The position numbers and the translations under genes are program-made. DNA of 7,174 bases from Kiritimatiellia bacterium (lineage in GTDB: Bacteria > Verrucomicrobiota > Kiritimatiellia > RFP12 > UBA1067), in contig JAKSOY010000228.1 of the NCBI GenBank assembly GCA_024405255.1, forward strand, positions 1-7,174, written 5' to 3'. Of this stretch, positions 5,574 through 7,174 are shown in pieces; the stretch's first letter is position 1, and the number at the start of each line of letters is the position of its first letter. Under the pieces are notes generated by a model. The model was not told where the DNA came from. It did not search any database and was given only the letters and a program-made list of their open reading frames with translations.

Positions 5574-6847
5574 AAAACAGACGTAAAGGTTCGGCGCTCG
5601 TGATGGTGCTTTGGACGGTGGCGGTGATTTCCGTCCTCGTGATCAGTTTCGCCGGCGAGGCGAAGCTGCAGAGTGCGGCCAATGTGTACATGCGCGAACG
5701 CGTGCACATGGACCACCTGATCGACGCGGGTCGCGTATTGGCGGAGATGGTCATCGCCACGCATCAGAAGGTGACGGACTATTCGGAAGACGAAGACATC
5801 GACGAGCTGCTGGAGGACGACCGGTGGATCCGCGAGAAGCGCCAGCTCAAGACCACGGGCTCGTCGGCGACGATCGGTCCGATCATCGTGGATGAAAAGA
5901 TCAAAGGGCGCGAGGGGTACCATGCGGGTCCGGTGGACGATTCGACGGACGAGCTTGTGGGACGTGGCACGGTGACGGTGGAGATTGAAAGCGTTGGCGG
6001 CGGCGAAGGCGGCGGACCGAAGTTCAATATCAACAACCTCTATCCGAAGGGCAATCCCCACTACGCGGAAATCTGGCAGAACATCCTCTACTGGGCCGGT
6101 GTGCCGGAAGACGACCACGAATATTTCATGAACGCGTGGATCGACTGGCGCGACGACGACGACGTGAAGATGGGCGACTACGGCGACAACCAGAAGGATG
6201 GCGGCGAGATCGAATACTATGAGGATCTCATCAAGGACTCCAACTCGCGTAAGGAGGACGGCAAGATCGACGAAGAGGTCTACAAGCCGCGGAATGGTCC
6301 GATTCACGATCTGAAAGAGCTGGCGAAGATCGGTCCGTTCCGTCAGCATCCGGGTTTGCTGACCGGGGGCGTGTACAATCCCGAGGCGCGTGAAGAGGAC
6401 CAGATCGTCGTTTCGAACATCACGGAAGTGCTGACCGTGTTCGGCGGCGACAAGATCAACATCAACCTTGCCTCGAAGAATGTGCTCATGTGCATTCCCG
6501 GCATCCGTTCGACGGACGATCCGGAGGATAATGAAGACGCCGAACTGATTTCGCAGGCGATCATCGACTGGCGGGGCGGCATCGACATGGAAGGAAACGC
6601 CGTCGACCTCGAGGAAGAGGAGACCGGTACGTTGATCAAGGACTGGAGCAAGCTGCAGGAGATCACCGAAGATGAAATCGGCAAAGAGGCCCAGGAATAC
6701 ATCGGCTTTACCGGCGGACAGGGCGATGGCGCCCTGTATCGGATCACCATCACCGCGCGTTCGGTGGGCATGACCCACGTGGTGAAAGCCAAAATGACGA
6801 TCAAGGAGTCGAAACCTGTTTATCTGGAATGGGCCGAAGACCCATAA
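5570..6847 (+). CDS. gspK: Minor pseudopilin GspK
   Basis: GspK is the large minor pseudopilin that caps the T2SS pseudopilus. The 425-residue precursor begins MKNRRKGSALVMVLWTVAV. It has a cleavage site after Gly7 and, as is typical of GspK, no Glu at mature position 5. The periplasmic part shows the family's landmarks: KFNINNLYP (151-159), AWIDWRDDDD (189-198) and KININLASKNVLMCIPGI (295-312), the last like a helix-hairpin-helix segment. Strands at 389-413 end the fold. It is rich in Asp and Glu (SEDEDIDELLEDD at 72-84, DDDD at 195-198, EEEE at 348-351), and the 195-240 segment could be a metal-binding loop or insertion. GGAGG at 5556-5560 lies 9 bp before the ATG, and the start overlaps the gspJ stop. 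It ends in tandem stops TAA-TAG. Confidence 0.93.
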   Translation: MKNRRKGSALVMVLWTVAVISVLVISFAGEAKLQSAANVYMRERVHMDHLIDAGRVLAEMVIATHQKVTDYSEDEDIDELLEDDRWIREKRQLKTTGSSATIGPIIVDEKIKGREGYHAGPVDDSTDELVGRGTVTVEIESVGGGEGGGPKFNINNLYPKGNPHYAEIWQNILYWAGVPEDDHEYFMNAWIDWRDDDDVKMGDYGDNQKDGGEIEYYEDLIKDSNSRKEDGKIDEEVYKPRNGPIHDLKELAKIGPFRQHPGLLTGGVYNPEAREEDQIVVSNITEVLTVFGGDKININLASKNVLMCIPGIRSTDDPEDNEDAELISQAIIDWRGGIDMEGNAVDLEEEETGTLIKDWSKLQEITEDEIGKEAQEYIGFTGGQGDGALYRITITARSVGMTHVVKAKMTIKESKPVYLEWAEDP

Positions 6848-6851
6848 TAGC

Positions 6852-6928
6852 GAATAGGTTAGAGTGAATAGTGAATAGGTTAGAGAGAAGAGTGAAGAGT
6901 GAATAGGTTTGAGTTGAGAGAGAGGAGC
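6852..6928 (+). repeat. Second heptanucleotide repeat array, C-poor
   Basis: The gap after gspK reads as eleven 7-bp units. GAATAGG is at 6852, 6873 and 6901, GAATAGT at 6866, TTAGAGT at 6859, TTAGAGA at 6880, and GAAGAGT at 6887 and 6894. Then come TTTGAGT (6908), TGAGAGA (6915) and GAGGAGC (6922). The + strand has only one C before 6928. The GGTTAGAG string is shared with the end of the array before gspG. The last part, rich in GAG and GGAG, probably also gives the ribosome binding site for the next gene. No terminator hairpin is seen. Confidence 0.88.
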
Positions 6929-6936
6929 GGCGAGAG

Positions 6937-7174
6937 ATGAAACTTTCTGGAACGACAGGTACGGTATTGATGCTGCTGGCGTTGGCGTCGGTCGGTGCGG
7001 GTACGTATTTCTTCAAGACGGTTCAAGTGAACCGCAAGCTGGAGTTGCAGGCCCGCACGAAGGAAGCGCAGCAGAAGGCGAAAGAGGCCGAGCAGAAGAC
7101 GCGCGAAGCCGAGGCGCGGACGGCCGAACAGCTTGAACGCCTCGCAGTCGTGATAATCCGGCTGGGGCAGCATG
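6937..7174 (+). CDS. Partial membrane-anchored coiled-coil protein, unknown function
   Basis: The reading frame starts at ATG 6937 and is still open at the window edge after 79 codons. Upstream are GAGAG and GGAG strings from the repeat, of which GGAG at 6924-6927 is 9 bp from the start. Residues 8-26 are hydrophobic (TVLMLLALASVGAGTYFF) and form a signal anchor or signal peptide. Residues about 32-70 form a charged Lys/Glu/Gln/Ala/Arg helix with heptad character (EAQQKAKEAEQKTREAE), most likely a coiled coil in the periplasm. I do not recognise the family. Its position after gspK suggests a secretion-related role, possibly taking the place where gspL/gspM-type or PilN/PilO-type assembly proteins are often found. 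That is inference from context only. Confidence 0.7.
   Translation, partial: MKLSGTTGTVLMLLALASVGAGTYFFKTVQVNRKLELQARTKEAQQKAKEAEQKTREAEARTAEQLERLAVVIIRLGQH

Noticed and set aside
4805..6778. 657-residue reverse-strand ORF opposite gspJ and gspK
   Set aside because: Its length is striking, but the Pro-rich part is the reverse complement of the GspJ glycine tail and the rest mirrors acidic codons (GAC, GAT and GAA read as Val, Ile and Phe on the other strand). No coherent domain or start signal is seen.
7140..7174. Possible extra copy of the 39-bp repeat at the right edge
   Set aside because: Only about nine bases (GCCTCGCAG) match the reverse complement of the unit, which is expected by chance in GC-rich coding DNA.

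Overview
The window is GC-rich and reads almost entirely on the + strand. Its main content is a run of type II secretion (T2SS) pseudopilus genes, preceded by a serine-biosynthesis gene. The likely host is a Gram-negative bacterium. The short ACT-domain SerA, the very acidic pseudopilins and the C-poor short tandem repeats between genes remind me of the PVC group (Kiritimatiellota/Verrucomicrobiota/Lentisphaerota). That placement is an inference from style, not from a marker gene.

Layout. Positions 1-250 are a near-perfect 39-bp tandem repeat array (six identical units plus a 16-bp partial one) that starts at or before the window edge. An imperfect GC hairpin, a good sigma70-like promoter and a perfect 14-bp palindrome lie in 261-320. 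serA (355-1521) follows, then a gspF-family inner-membrane platform gene (1552-2817) only 30 bp downstream. Next comes an 89-bp gap filled with 7-bp-period repeats almost without C. The five pseudopilin genes follow: gspG (2907-3335), gspH (3339-4139, GTG start), gspI (4144-4617), gspJ (4614-5573) and gspK (5570-6847). They are separated by 3-4 bp or overlap by 4 bp (ATGA). A second C-poor heptad array (6852-6928) precedes a partial gene (6937 to the edge) for a membrane-anchored coiled-coil protein.

How the genes work together. GspG is the major pseudopilin. GspH, GspI, GspJ and GspK form the minor tip complex, and GspF is the membrane platform on which the pseudopilus is assembled. No assembly ATPase (GspE), secretin (GspD), GspC/L/M or prepilin peptidase is present here. 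They must be outside the window or elsewhere in the genome. serA has no known mechanistic link to secretion, but no terminator is visible between it and gspF, so the two are probably cotranscribed.

The most unusual features are the two heptad arrays that bracket the pseudopilin block, the 39-bp array beside the serA promoter, the long charged insert in GspH, the Gly/Asn-rich tail on GspJ, and the apparent loss of the usual catalytic Glu in SerA. I did not see a wholly new multi-gene system. The case for novelty rests on these variations of a known machine.
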